A stretch of DNA of 64,000 nt from Pseudomonadales bacterium (GCA_022822135.1 JAJECH010000004.1:1-64000), one strand, 5' to 3'. Shown: positions 1 through 9,471, counted from the first letter of the stretch. A program made the numbers and translations. The notes: a model not told the origin generated them from the letters alone.

Positions 1-124
1 GGATGTCAATGCCGCCTTGAACATGGCGTCTGGGAGTGGCGCAGCTGGACGGGAGAGGGCTGCAACGTTGGTTGGTCCGATGATCCGTCAAATGGAATCG
101 AGGCGGCAACCGTCGGTTGTTTAG
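1..124 (+). CDS. 3' end of an unidentified gene
   Basis: Only the last 40 or so codons of a gene entering from the left edge are visible. The frame that begins at base 2 stays open to a TAG at 122-124 and its peptide ends in ESRRQPSVV. Another frame is open for longer but runs on into the next gene, so this frame is preferred because its stop lies 42 bases before the next start. I do not recognise a family. It could belong to the same operon as the pterin-fold gene that follows. Confidence 0.35.
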   Translation, partial: DVNAALNMASGSGAAGRERAATLVGPMIRQMESRRQPSVV

Positions 125-166
125 TCAAGGTTATAACTCCCTTTCGAATCCTGCAAACCGACTCGC

Positions 167-652
167 GTGTCCAAAGTTGCCATCGAAGTGGTTCGTGAGT
201 CTCTGCACTTCTCGGCCGCTCATTTCACGATCTTCTCTGCAACCGAACGAGAGAATTTGCACGGTCACAACTTTCGTTTGAAGGGTGTATTCGAGAGCGA
301 GATTCGGGACGATGGTCTGTGTTTTGACTACGGGAAAATCAAAGCCATCCTTCAAGCTATATGCGACGAGCTGGACGAGCGATTTCTGGTTCCAGCGGAT
401 TCGCCTTATCTTGACATCGAAAGAATCAACGGTCGCGTACAGCTCACCTTTAATGGCGAAACAATGTCGCTACCCGAACATGATGTTCTGGTTGTACCTT
501 TGCGCAACATAACGGTTGAAGAACTCGCAACATGGATCGCTGACCAACTGACCGCCAGTAGCGAGTTTCAAGAGCTAGGTGTTACGAAGCTGCAAATCAA
601 AGTGGCATCGGGTTCCGGCCAGTGGGGCGTCGTATCGAGGGATTTGATCTGA
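167..652 (+). CDS. 6-pyruvoyl/6-carboxytetrahydropterin synthase-fold protein (atypical)
   Basis: A 161-residue protein of the PTPS/QueD fold. The N-terminal FSAAHF and the LHGHNF motif supply the histidines that bind zinc in this family. The start is GTG at 167. QueD has a catalytic Cys in a CxxxHGH motif; here the residues are ENLHGH, which matches the ExxHGH pattern described for PTPS-III enzymes that bypass FolB in folate synthesis. The usual Asp-His pair is LDER here, and the C-terminal ETxxxxxxY-type catalytic Glu is not seen (ASGSGQWG). An insertion of about 30 residues sits in the middle (around residues 87-115). The neighbours are an SDR and a queuosine-precursor transporter, so a role in pterin or deazapurine metabolism is plausible, but the substrate is uncertain. 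Fold assignment is firm; QueD activity is doubtful. Confidence 0.8.
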   Translation: MSKVAIEVVRESLHFSAAHFTIFSATERENLHGHNFRLKGVFESEIRDDGLCFDYGKIKAILQAICDELDERFLVPADSPYLDIERINGRVQLTFNGETMSLPEHDVLVVPLRNITVEELATWIADQLTASSEFQELGVTKLQIKVASGSGQWGVVSRDLI

Positions 653-1344
653 AAGTTGTCGTCATCACCGGCGCTAGCGCCGGAATCGGTTTAGCCGCAA
701 CCTACAAGTTCATCGCTAAAGGGTTTCGCGTCATCAACCTTTCGCGTCGTCAGTGCCCTAATCAAGACGTGATGAGTATCGCAACGGATCTTTCGAACCC
801 TGCGTTTTTTGAAGAAATCGGCGCAGAGCTTCTAACCCACGTTCAAGGAGCTGATGCAATCCATCTGATCCACAATGCGTCACGATACCTCAATGATTCC
901 GCATTGACGACGACGGATGAATCGCTAACCAGCGTTTTTCAAACCAACGTTGTCGCGCCGAACACGTTAAATCGCCACCTAGTTCCTAGTATGAAATCGG
1001 GTTCAAGCATCATCGTTGTGGGGTCGACGCTCGCTGAAAAAGCCGTATCAGGTTGCTTTTCATACGTTACGTCAAAACACGCCCAGGTCGGACTCATGCG
1101 CTCGTTATGTCAAGATCTCGCTGGCACAGGTATCCACACGTTAATGGTCTGTCCCGGTTTTACTGACACGGAAATGCTGCGTTCTCACGTGCCCGACGAC
1201 GCAATGGACGGTGTTGCAGCGATGTCCGCGTTCGGACGCTTGATCGAACCTGAGGAAATCGCGGAGACGATCGTTTGGGCAACGGAGAATCCAGTTGTAA
1301 ACGGGAGCGTAATCCACGCAAACCTTGGTCAAATCGAACAATAG
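622..1344 (+). CDS. short-chain dehydrogenase/reductase
   Basis: A 240-residue NAD(P)-dependent SDR. The Rossmann motif TGASAGIG lies near residue 17, the HNAS motif near 87, a catalytic serine in VVGST and the YxxxK pair as YVTSK near residue 150. The GTG start at 622 overlaps the preceding gene by 31 bases. An alternative is the CTG at 649, which overlaps the upstream TGA as CTGA and would give the more typical N-terminus MKVVVITGAS; no ATG is available. The position behind a PTPS-fold gene recalls sepiapterin or pteridine reductase partnerships, but nothing in the sequence fixes the substrate. Confidence 0.8.
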   Translation: MGRRIEGFDLKVVVITGASAGIGLAATYKFIAKGFRVINLSRRQCPNQDVMSIATDLSNPAFFEEIGAELLTHVQGADAIHLIHNASRYLNDSALTTTDESLTSVFQTNVVAPNTLNRHLVPSMKSGSSIIVVGSTLAEKAVSGCFSYVTSKHAQVGLMRSLCQDLAGTGIHTLMVCPGFTDTEMLRSHVPDDAMDGVAAMSAFGRLIEPEEIAETIVWATENPVVNGSVIHANLGQIEQ

Positions 1345-1357
1345 AAGATTAAAAGCA

Positions 1358-2164
1358 GTGAGTGAAACTTCAATAGGACCGAATTACAGACTTCGCCGTC
1401 AACGCGTATTCCTGCTAATGAGCGGGATCTTCCTCGGCACGCTGGGTGTGCTCAACATCCTCGGTTTAACTCGATTCCTAGATTTCTCGTTCTCATTTTT
1501 CGGTCTGTTTGACGTGCCGATGTTGCTAGCAGTCGGCGTATTACCTTATCCCGTTACATTCCTGTGCACTGACCTGATTAGTGAGCTCTACGGTCGCAAA
1601 CGTGCGACAGACATGGTCATGGTCGGGTTAGTCGTAAATCTATGGATCGTGTTATTCCTCTGGCTCGGCGGCGTATTACCCGGTACGGGTCTCGATCCCA
1701 ATACGGGCGAGATTTATGTCGACGAAGCAGGTCGGGAACCGCTTTTTTACGAAATTCAAAAGCTAACGTTCGGCGCTGTCGCAGCATCGATGATCGCTTA
1801 TCTGACTGCTCAATACTGCGACGTGCGTCTGTTCCACTTTTGGAAGCGAATTACAAATGGGAAGTACCTATGGATCCGCAACAACGGGTCAACGGTTATC
1901 AGCCAGCTTGTCGATACAGTCGCCGTAATTCTGATCACCCATTACTACGCAGGGAAACTCCCTGTCGATATGGATGAACCTATCGTGCAGCAATTGCTTG
2001 TGTACATCTATTCCGGCTATGTGTTCAAACTCACCGTCGCCTTAGTAGACACCGGACCGATCTACGCAGCTGTCCATTTCTTACGCCCATATCTCGGTTT
2101 AGAGAAAGGAGAAGAAATCGACCCGTCTGATTTTGCTGAAACACAAAAGGTGGTTGATGCCTAG
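1358..2164 (+). CDS. queuosine precursor transporter, VUT family (YhhQ-like)
   Basis: An integral membrane protein of about 268 residues with roughly six hydrophobic segments. The family signature NNGSTVISQLVDT is present around residue 175, and the DLISELYGRKRA segment is typical of the VUT/YhhQ group, which imports preQ0/preQ1 for tRNA queuosine modification. I prefer the GTG at 1358 (MSETSIGPN); a TTG at 1325 in the same frame would overlap the SDR gene by 20 bases. It ends the three-gene run that began with the PTPS-fold protein. Family assignment is good; the exact precursor transported cannot be read from sequence. Confidence 0.85.
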   Translation: MSETSIGPNYRLRRQRVFLLMSGIFLGTLGVLNILGLTRFLDFSFSFFGLFDVPMLLAVGVLPYPVTFLCTDLISELYGRKRATDMVMVGLVVNLWIVLFLWLGGVLPGTGLDPNTGEIYVDEAGREPLFYEIQKLTFGAVAASMIAYLTAQYCDVRLFHFWKRITNGKYLWIRNNGSTVISQLVDTVAVILITHYYAGKLPVDMDEPIVQQLLVYIYSGYVFKLTVALVDTGPIYAAVHFLRPYLGLEKGEEIDPSDFAETQKVVDA

Positions 2165-2191
2165 GCGCGAAGTGCCTCGATCGCCAGCGAG

Positions 2192-3139
2192 CTAATCTCC
2201 TATCGTCTCAGCGGCGAGCGCCACTGACTTTTCAAGCTCGGCGGTAGGCAAACCGCCAATCCGCAATCGCGTCACGACGAGATGAGTGACCCCCAACTCC
2301 TCCTGGTATCGACTCACGACATCACGCACAAAGCCAGGTTCGCCTACGATCGACCAATCATCAATTTCAGCTACTTGCTGCTCACCGTCGGCGCCTCGAA
2401 CCACGTTCGCTGATTCTGACGCCAAGCGGCTGCGTACTTCCATGACCTTTTTTGGATCTTCGGAGCAGTACATCGTGCGCATGATGGGTACTTCCTCCGG
2501 TACCGGTAAATTGGCTTCGCGACATGCTTCTCCATGAATCCGAAGATTAGTTCGTAATCGTTCGACGGTTTCCATTGGCGAAGCGATGTACGGGCAACCC
2601 AAAGACCCGGCTTGTTTTAAGGCGAGTGGTCCGAACGCCGCGACCCAGATTGGGGGATGTGGTTGCTGGTATGGCAGTGGGGCGATCGAGGATTTTGTTT
2701 CGCCTTCCCCAACCTCGTTACCCGCCCAGGCTTCTTGCATCACATCAAGGCAATGCTTCAAGAGCAACCGCTTTCGTGACCGATCGACGCCGAACGTATC
2801 GAACAACTGCGGCGCATACCCTCGACCGATGCCAAGGATGAGTCGACCACCCGAAAGCTGGTCCAGAACCGCAACCTGCTCCGCTGCGAGAAGCGGTTGT
2901 CGGAGTGGTAGAAGGTACGATGTCGTCCCTAACTTCATGTCAGTCGTCATCGCTGCGACACTAGCGAGGAGTAGAAGGGGATCGGGGATTGCGCTGCCCC
3001 GCGTGAAATGGTGTTCCGGTAACCAAAACGATTGGTAGCCCCATGACTCACCGAGCTGGGCTTGGCGACCAAGTACCTGCGCTGTATGCGTGTCGCGCAG
3101 CGACCATGGGGTCATTCCCAAATGTAACGGCTTCGCCAT
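2192..3139 (-). CDS. LLM-class (bacterial luciferase-like) flavin-dependent oxidoreductase
   Basis: A 315-residue protein of the luciferase-like monooxygenase family. Family marks are the ESWGYQSFWLPEHHF segment near residue 33, DQLSGGRLILGIGRGY near residue 95 and the PHPPIWVAAF segment near residue 165. These enzymes use FMN or F420 for oxidations or reductions; the substrate is not deducible. Start taken at the ATG at 3139; a TTG two codons upstream (3145) is also possible. It converges on the VUT transporter gene (27-base gap) and is divergent from the PhyH enzyme gene, so the 141 bases between them probably hold both promoters. Confidence 0.85.
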   Translation of the reverse strand: MAKPLHLGMTPWSLRDTHTAQVLGRQAQLGESWGYQSFWLPEHHFTRGSAIPDPLLLLASVAAMTTDMKLGTTSYLLPLRQPLLAAEQVAVLDQLSGGRLILGIGRGYAPQLFDTFGVDRSRKRLLLKHCLDVMQEAWAGNEVGEGETKSSIAPLPYQQPHPPIWVAAFGPLALKQAGSLGCPYIASPMETVERLRTNLRIHGEACREANLPVPEEVPIMRTMYCSEDPKKVMEVRSRLASESANVVRGADGEQQVAEIDDWSIVGEPGFVRDVVSRYQEELGVTHLVVTRLRIGGLPTAELEKSVALAAETIGD

Positions 3140-3280
3140 ATCCAACGTTCAGTCTTTGCTACGTCTCATTATCGACTTGGGGACAGCGAGCGCGTTTCAC
3201 AACACGCCAATCCTCGCGCAATTCCCGCACCGTGGAAGCATTAAACTTCCGCAGTCTCTTTCTCTTTCCAAGGCCTGTGG

Positions 3281-4507
3281 ATGCCAGCGATCAAACGCTT
3301 AGGAACCGTTCCTTCCGAGGAATTCTGCCCTAACATCGTTTCGATTCCCCGTCCTACCAAACACTTTCGGTACCTCAATACGCCATCCGGTGATTGGCTC
3401 GGAACCAATGACGGAGAGAACTTGCAAGTCTTCGGGCATGTCGACGACGCGGCCATCTGGGATGTCACCGATGCTGGATTTAAGCACGTGGTGTCTGGTC
3501 TTGAGTTATCCGCCACATCGAATGAACTCAATGCCACATGTCGCTTGAGGTCAGGTAACGAGGAGGTCACCGTTACGGAGGGAGACGTCCTAGTTGACGA
3601 ATTCACCATCGAACACGGACCCGAACTCTTACCTTCGTCGTATCTCGAAACGCTCAACAAACAGGGTTGGGTATCGATCAGCTGCATCCTGCCGGATAGT
3701 GTGGTCGACGGCCTACAACGTGTGGGTTGCGTCGACGCCTATGCGGATCGTACACCCGTGCGTCAAACGCCACTGGCGCAAGACCCATCAGTGGCACAAG
3801 TATCCGCTGAACCCATCTCGTTGTGGTTGACGCGCGAATACATGAAAACGAATGACATTCGCTTAGGTCATTCCCCCGGTATTTCGGCACTCACGCGCGA
3901 TGACGGAACGCGCGAGGTGCAAGGTTGGCACACCGATTTCCCATATCTTTGGGGTACGGGTGACCGCATTCCTGTCCCATCAGGCGATCTAGTTTTGGGT
4001 ATGCAACGCAACGTCTGTGTCTCCGACTTCACGAGGGAGAACGGCGCAACCATTTTTAAACTCGGTTCGCACGCTTCCAATGAGGCACCGCCCGAAGAAT
4101 GGGGTATCTCGAACCATACGTACCGAAAAGGATTCCGTGCCGAGTATGGATTACCTTATGGTGGTGAGGAGTCTGACTTAATCGAAGCGCCTGCTGGTAC
4201 CATCATTTTGTATGACGCACGTACCTGGCATCGCGCCGGGATGAACATGACGGATCATCGCCGCGGCGCCATCATTCAGGCAATCGTTCCGGGATACATC
4301 ATTCCCTTCATGGACACGAGCCAGACCGTCAAGAGTTTCCTCGCGAGTGATGCCTTCAATCAAGTCACGGAACGGGTGCGTAAAGAGATCGAAAAGTTGA
4401 TGGTCCACAAAATCGCGGGACCTGGCGGTCTGTTTGCGATCACGACGGACGAGGAACTGACTCAGCGAGTTCGCGAGCAACGTCAAGCGGCTGCTTCGGT
4501 CTATTAG
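3281..4507 (+). CDS. PhyH-family Fe(II)/2-oxoglutarate dioxygenase with an extra N-terminal domain
   Basis: A 408-residue protein. The C-terminal two thirds carry the facial triad of the phytanoyl-CoA dioxygenase family: HTD in GWHTDFPY near residue 215 and the distal His in TWHRAG near 312, followed by the 2-oxoglutarate-binding Arg region DHRRGA. About 130 residues precede this core and do not match anything I know. Members hydroxylate lipids, small metabolites or halogenate; the substrate is unknown. It is divergent from the luciferase-like gene and is one of three PhyH proteins in the window. A gap of 447 bases follows. Confidence 0.8.
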   Translation: MPAIKRLGTVPSEEFCPNIVSIPRPTKHFRYLNTPSGDWLGTNDGENLQVFGHVDDAAIWDVTDAGFKHVVSGLELSATSNELNATCRLRSGNEEVTVTEGDVLVDEFTIEHGPELLPSSYLETLNKQGWVSISCILPDSVVDGLQRVGCVDAYADRTPVRQTPLAQDPSVAQVSAEPISLWLTREYMKTNDIRLGHSPGISALTRDDGTREVQGWHTDFPYLWGTGDRIPVPSGDLVLGMQRNVCVSDFTRENGATIFKLGSHASNEAPPEEWGISNHTYRKGFRAEYGLPYGGEESDLIEAPAGTIILYDARTWHRAGMNMTDHRRGAIIQAIVPGYIIPFMDTSQTVKSFLASDAFNQVTERVRKEIEKLMVHKIAGPGGLFAITTDEELTQRVREQRQAAASVY

Positions 4508-4954
4508 CGAAACGAAACAGCCAACTCGATGCCCATCCTGTCGTAGCGTAGGTCCAAGCCCTAGCGAACGACGACACCCGTTCCATAGCGAGATTTCGCA
4601 CTTTGTAGTGGAAACGGCGATCAAGTTTCCTATACACCCTGATTTTGAAAAATATATTCGTTCTAAATCAATGGCTTATCAGGATCGGTGCTTGGCACGA
4701 ATCGTGCAATGAGTATTGAAAATGCGATTAATGTGCGGAATCGATGTCTGATGTACAAGTCTATTTCCTAGAAAGATCTCTAGTTGACGTTCTACAAGCG
4801 CGCGTGCCTCATAGCAACTCCCGCATCGATTTTGATTGATCTCTCGAATATAAAGGCGACTCTATAATGCCCGACGCTGCACCTGGCTTGATGTCTACTG
4901 ACTGTCCGACATCAATGCTAATCTCTATTCCGCTTGGCGTGAGGACGTGATCCA
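4508..4954. other. intergenic region upstream of the ABC/RND operon
   Basis: No convincing gene is seen here. It is the likely control region of the operon that starts at 4955. It contains a TATAAT at 4863-4868 that could be a -10 box, although no good -35 lies 16-18 bases upstream, and a separate sigma-54-like or palindromic site at 4692-4708. Confidence 0.6.
4692..4708 (+). promoter_or_regulatory. sigma-54-like -24/-12 element or palindromic operator
   Basis: TTGGCACG and GTGCA are separated so that the GG and GC doublets have the -24/-12 spacing of RpoN promoters; only one base of the TTGC block differs from consensus. The same bases form an odd palindrome, GCACGA-A-TCGTGC, so a repressor or activator site is an equal possibility. 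It lies about 250 bases before the next start codon, which is far for a promoter of that gene. Confidence 0.4.
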
Positions 4955-5989
4955 ATGGCCGATACGGGACCACTAACACATTTTTCCCTAAGAACTGGCG
5001 ATACGTCGATCGAGGTAAGCGGCGTTACCCACTATTTCGGAAGGTCCGGTCCTACCGTTCTGGACGACATCAATCTCCATTTAGAAACAGGCTTCTACGG
5101 GTTACTTGGTGTCAATGGCGCCGGGAAGAGCACGTTGATGCGAATCATCTGTACGCTCCTTGAGCCAAGGGAAGGTACCGTCAAAGTCAACGGCCTTGAC
5201 ACGATCAAGGATTGCCTCGCGATCCGCGGTCAGATTGGCTATCTTCCTCAATCGTTTAACGCCTGGCGCTTGTACCGAACCGAGGAAGTCTTGGACGCGC
5301 TCGCACGTATGTCTGGCGTCACTGACAAGCGATTGCGAAAAGCACGTGTAACGCAAGTGCTCGAAGAAGTAGGTCTGGATCAAGTAGCAGATCGTAAGGT
5401 AAAGAAACTGTCCGGCGGCATGGTTCGCAGGTTGGGCGTTGCACAAGCGCTCGTTCACGACCCGGGTGTACTGGTCGTCGACGAACCGACGGTCGGCTTG
5501 GACCCAGAGGAACGCATCCGCTTTCGTCATTTGATGGCAGAGCTTGGTCAGAACCGAACCATCCTATGCTCTACACATATCGTCAGCGACCTAGGAAGTG
5601 GCTGCAAAGAGATCGCTCTCCTGGACGATGGCAAAATCGCTTTCCAAGATTCCCCTGACACGTTCATCAATCAGGCAGAAGGTCGCGTCTTTGAAATGCT
5701 CGTTGACTTGGAGACGTCGATCCAAATCGAAGATACCTATGAAATCGTCTCGCGAGAGACGGTCGACGACCGTGTGAATCTAAGACTCGTCATTGACCGT
5801 GAAACACCCCCGCCTGAAGGCGCGACGCTCGTTGACTCCTCAACCCTTGAAGAAGCCTATCTCGCATTCATGGGTTCGATCGGCAAGTTCGAGGCTGTCA
5901 GAGCCGATGAAGCGGCTGATCTTCAAGCCGAACAATCCGAAAAGAAAAAGGGGAAGAAACGGCGTAGCAAGAAGGAGGCGAAATCGTGA
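4955..5989 (+). CDS. ABC transporter ATP-binding protein
   Basis: A 344-residue ABC ATPase. Walker A is GVNGAGKST (about residue 52), the Q-loop lies in YLPQSF, the signature is LSGGM (about 156), Walker B is VLVVDEP (about 175) and the H-loop is STH. The last 25 residues form a Lys/Arg/Glu-rich tail. It belongs to the CcmA-like subgroup that pairs with ABC-2 permeases. The stop codon overlaps the start of the permease gene as GTGA, so the two are translationally coupled. It should energise the giant permease encoded next. Confidence 0.92.
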   Translation: MADTGPLTHFSLRTGDTSIEVSGVTHYFGRSGPTVLDDINLHLETGFYGLLGVNGAGKSTLMRIICTLLEPREGTVKVNGLDTIKDCLAIRGQIGYLPQSFNAWRLYRTEEVLDALARMSGVTDKRLRKARVTQVLEEVGLDQVADRKVKKLSGGMVRRLGVAQALVHDPGVLVVDEPTVGLDPEERIRFRHLMAELGQNRTILCSTHIVSDLGSGCKEIALLDDGKIAFQDSPDTFINQAEGRVFEMLVDLETSIQIEDTYEIVSRETVDDRVNLRLVIDRETPPPEGATLVDSSTLEEAYLAFMGSIGKFEAVRADEAADLQAEQSEKKKGKKRRSKKEAKS

Positions 5990-8900
5990 ATCTAACCTCC
6001 ATTTGGTCCGTTGCCTCCGCGGAGATGCGAATGAATCGCCGCCTGGCCAGGACTTGGTTGTTCATCGTGGTGACCTTGTTCTTCTGTTTCGGCATTCTGG
6101 TTAACAGTTTCTTCTCTTTCTCGTTAAGTTCCGCGATCACCTCAAGCACGATGTTGAACTCGCCGTTGATGATCCCGTATCAGCTCTACCCGTCATTAAT
6201 AGGGTTTTTCGCTATTTGGGTCATCTTCTTGGCGTTTGATGTTCGGTCGCGAGACAAGCGCGATCGACTGGACGAAGTGATTGGCGTGCTACCGGTCTCA
6301 AACTTTGAGCTCGTATTTGGACGGGCAACCGGCATCACGGTATTAATGATCATCCCAATCGTCGCATTGATCGCCCTCTATTGGATTGCAGGTGTTGTCA
6401 TAAGAGTCACCTGGCCAGATTCCGGTATCAGGGAACCCGAACTCTATGTGACCTTAGCGACGCTATTGATCGACACGATTCCGAATATCCTATTCTGGGT
6501 CGCGCTTGTGATGATGATCACACTGCTCGTTCGGTTACGTGTGATCGCCGCTGCGATCGCGCTGGGGTTACTGGGTGTGACGATATGGGCGCAAAACAAT
6601 CTGCCAATCTACGTCCTCAACTTCATTAACACGTACACCGCCGCACATTTCTTACCCTCTTACGTCGCACCCACATTCACAAATCTCGAGATCATCCCCC
6701 ATCGATTAGGGATGCTCTTCCTCAGCCTTGCCTTTCTATGTATCGCAGCCGTACTTTACCCTAGACTCGATAAAGTAAATAAGCCGCGTTTATTGATCTC
6801 CGGCTTCGTGCTATTTTGCTTAGGTTCTCTTTCGCTCGTTTTGGTTCACATGCAATTTCAGGGCGAATATACAAGTCGCGTGGAAATGGCAGGTACGCAC
6901 GAACCATATTCAGGGCTCCACCAAACCGACCTTGACTCACTGGCTGGTCGCGTCGAACTAGATCCAGGTGGTTCAACCCGTGCGGGTTTCTCCCTCGAGT
7001 TAACCTCACAAGCGAGAATCGATACCGACGATGAAATCATCATGTCGTTCAATCCTGGCTATGAAATCGAGTCCATCGAACTTAATGGCAGAGACGCCGA
7101 TTTCCGGTTCGAAAATGGCTTGTTGTTGATCAAGGCTTCGAATCCGATCGGCAAGTCGCAGCGGATTGATTTAGCAATTGAAGCAAGGGGCGATCTGAAC
7201 AAGGATTTTGCCTACCTAGACACCGCCGTAGATATGCTGTCGTCTGATGTGTTTCAAGCGTTCGGTCTTTTATTTCAAGGTGCGGACGCATACATAAACT
7301 CTTCGCGCTATGTTGCTCTCGTGCCGGACTTGGGCTGGTATCCCATACCTGGCGCGCATTTCAATCGAGAGCTGAAACATCTCCGTCCACGCGATTTTTT
7401 CAAGATGGATCTTGAAGTCGTCGTCCCGAACCATTGGCACGTCGCAGGTCCCGGAAAAAGCGAAATCGCCACCGGGGCGGACTCGCGTTTAGTCAAGTTG
7501 AATCCATCGACACCAGTGCACGAAATTGCGCTGTTTGCGGCTGCTTTCGAACGTCGCACAGTAGCGATTGAGGATGTCGAGTTCGAGTTATTAGTGACAC
7601 CTAATCATCTTACGAACGTCTATTTGTTTGAGCCGGTGTTAGATGAACTAAAAACGCACGTCCAGGAGATGCTCGCTTCCGCATCAGCCGTAGGTTTGGG
7701 CTATCCGTATGACACGTTTACGATCGTCGAGACTCCCATCAATTTGCGCGCATATCGCGGTGGCTGGCGCATGGACAGCGCACAGTCTTTCCCCGGTGTA
7801 TTCACCATTCGTGAAGGGTCGTTTCTGCAAGCGGGTTTTCGCTCACCCTTCGAACAACTGAAGGAAGACACCGAGCTTTCGGATGAGGAAAAGGCCGAAA
7901 AGACTCTCGCCTACCTCACTAGTTACTTCAAGAACGATGTGACCGGAGGCAACATCTATCTAGCTGCGTCTAACAATCTGATGCAATATCAAACCGATGC
8001 AACGGGACCCGGCGCCATTCCGCTCAGCTACTTAATCAACTATCTGACGAAAAGCGTTTCCACAGATTTAGAGGGTTTCTACTCCGTACATGTGTCCATG
8101 AATCCCGCTTCACAAGGAACTGCGAATATCGGTATCGCCAATATGTCGCAACGTCAAGATAGTCCCACCTTGAGTCGTTTCTACTACGAGTGGTTTATCA
8201 ATCAACCTGACATTTGGGAAGCGATGATGGCGCAACCTTTGGATGCAGCTGATTACGCAGACTTGCCGAATTCGAAAACAAATCTGCATGTGCTCCACCT
8301 TTGGGGAAGGTCGATGGGCCACCTTCTCCGAGATTGGCTCGGCGATGACCAACTCGGTACGCTTTTGGCTGAACTGCGAACGCGTTACGCGGGCACAAAC
8401 TACACGTACGATGACTTCGTTGCCGTAGCGAACGATGTTGGCATCGATATCACCCAGGTCCTTGGCGATTGGTTGACGAACGCCGATTTCGCTGGATTCC
8501 GTACGAGCCAAGTGACAACCGTCCGTTTACCCGATCGAGAGTATGGCGTGCCGTCGTACGAAAGCAGTTTCTTTTTGGAAAACGCGGAACCTGTACCCGG
8601 ATTGATCACCGTTGAATACGGAGTTGAGCAAGACTACGCTGACAATCAGCGTGGCGAGGTTACGCCACCGATCAAGGTTCCCGGGAACGGCGCTGTTCAA
8701 ATCTCACTTACTTCCGAGCAACCGCTTAACGTCATTCAAGTTAACCCCTACTTGAGTTACAACCGAACCAGCTTCTCGTTGGCTGTTCCTCGACGACGCA
8801 CCTACGATCAAGTAGAGCGAAACGAAAGCCCGCTCGTTCAACCAGCAAACTGGCAATATGAACCCGGGGACAGCATCGTGGTTGATGACCTCGATCCTGG

Positions 8901-9471
8901 ATTTACGTTCGATGAAACCGATGACGCGTCATCGCAAATACCTTGGTTCATGAGATTTGCAAACGTAGCTTTCGGCGAACGACCCAAAGATCGAGGCTTG
9001 CAGTCCTACAGTTCCACTGGATTCAATTTCATCTTCGGAGAATGGGCGCGCCAGCAGCTCGATGACGCCTACGGCAAATATCGCAGGACACTTGCACGCG
9101 CATTTCGAGGCGCAACCGAGGCGAACGTTCATTTTGCCGCGAACTTACCCAATGGCGGAAATTGGAAGCTTGAGTATCACGTGCCATCGCCGTACTCAAT
9201 CCAAGGTAGTGCAAACTTTGCAGCTGGTGGTGGTGGCGTAAGAATCCAAGTCGAGAGAGAACGTCGTCGGAGATGGGGAGACTTCGACGTCTGGGTCACT
9301 GACGGCGATCGCGTATTACCCATTGAGTTCGACGGTGAATCGATGGATGAAGGTTGGAATCTATTAGGTGAGTTCGACCTGCAAAATCCTCTCGTGACAG
9401 TAAGTGTTTCAACCAACACCAGTCAAGGCACGGTCGTCGCCGATGCCATCCGCTGGACCCCCGCAAGTTAA
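5986..9471 (+). CDS. ABC-2 permease fused to an M1-peptidase-like region and a golvesin-like C-terminal domain
   Basis: A 1161-residue protein starting with GTG. The first 300 residues hold about seven membrane segments of ABC-2 type. A long extracytoplasmic region follows (about 300-850) that resembles the M1 aminopeptidase-like part of known ABC permease/M1 fusions, including the GGWRMD segment. I see no HEXXH zinc motif in it, so peptidase activity is unlikely. The last 150 residues resemble the golvesin/xanthan-lyase carbohydrate-binding-like domain, with the closing VVADAIRW motif. It works with the ATPase encoded upstream; an RND adaptor and pump follow 31 bases downstream. The substrate is unknown. 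Confidence 0.8.
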   Translation: MNLTSIWSVASAEMRMNRRLARTWLFIVVTLFFCFGILVNSFFSFSLSSAITSSTMLNSPLMIPYQLYPSLIGFFAIWVIFLAFDVRSRDKRDRLDEVIGVLPVSNFELVFGRATGITVLMIIPIVALIALYWIAGVVIRVTWPDSGIREPELYVTLATLLIDTIPNILFWVALVMMITLLVRLRVIAAAIALGLLGVTIWAQNNLPIYVLNFINTYTAAHFLPSYVAPTFTNLEIIPHRLGMLFLSLAFLCIAAVLYPRLDKVNKPRLLISGFVLFCLGSLSLVLVHMQFQGEYTSRVEMAGTHEPYSGLHQTDLDSLAGRVELDPGGSTRAGFSLELTSQARIDTDDEIIMSFNPGYEIESIELNGRDADFRFENGLLLIKASNPIGKSQRIDLAIEARGDLNKDFAYLDTAVDMLSSDVFQAFGLLFQGADAYINSSRYVALVPDLGWYPIPGAHFNRELKHLRPRDFFKMDLEVVVPNHWHVAGPGKSEIATGADSRLVKLNPSTPVHEIALFAAAFERRTVAIEDVEFELLVTPNHLTNVYLFEPVLDELKTHVQEMLASASAVGLGYPYDTFTIVETPINLRAYRGGWRMDSAQSFPGVFTIREGSFLQAGFRSPFEQLKEDTELSDEEKAEKTLAYLTSYFKNDVTGGNIYLAASNNLMQYQTDATGPGAIPLSYLINYLTKSVSTDLEGFYSVHVSMNPASQGTANIGIANMSQRQDSPTLSRFYYEWFINQPDIWEAMMAQPLDAADYADLPNSKTNLHVLHLWGRSMGHLLRDWLGDDQLGTLLAELRTRYAGTNYTYDDFVAVANDVGIDITQVLGDWLTNADFAGFRTSQVTTVRLPDREYGVPSYESSFFLENAEPVPGLITVEYGVEQDYADNQRGEVTPPIKVPGNGAVQISLTSEQPLNVIQVNPYLSYNRTSFSLAVPRRRTYDQVERNESPLVQPANWQYEPGDSIVVDDLDPGFTFDETDDASSQIPWFMRFANVAFGERPKDRGLQSYSSTGFNFIFGEWARQQLDDAYGKYRRTLARAFRGATEANVHFAANLPNGGNWKLEYHVPSPYSIQGSANFAAGGGGVRIQVERERRRRWGDFDVWVTDGDRVLPIEFDGESMDEGWNLLGEFDLQNPLVTVSVSTNTSQGTVVADAIRWTPAS

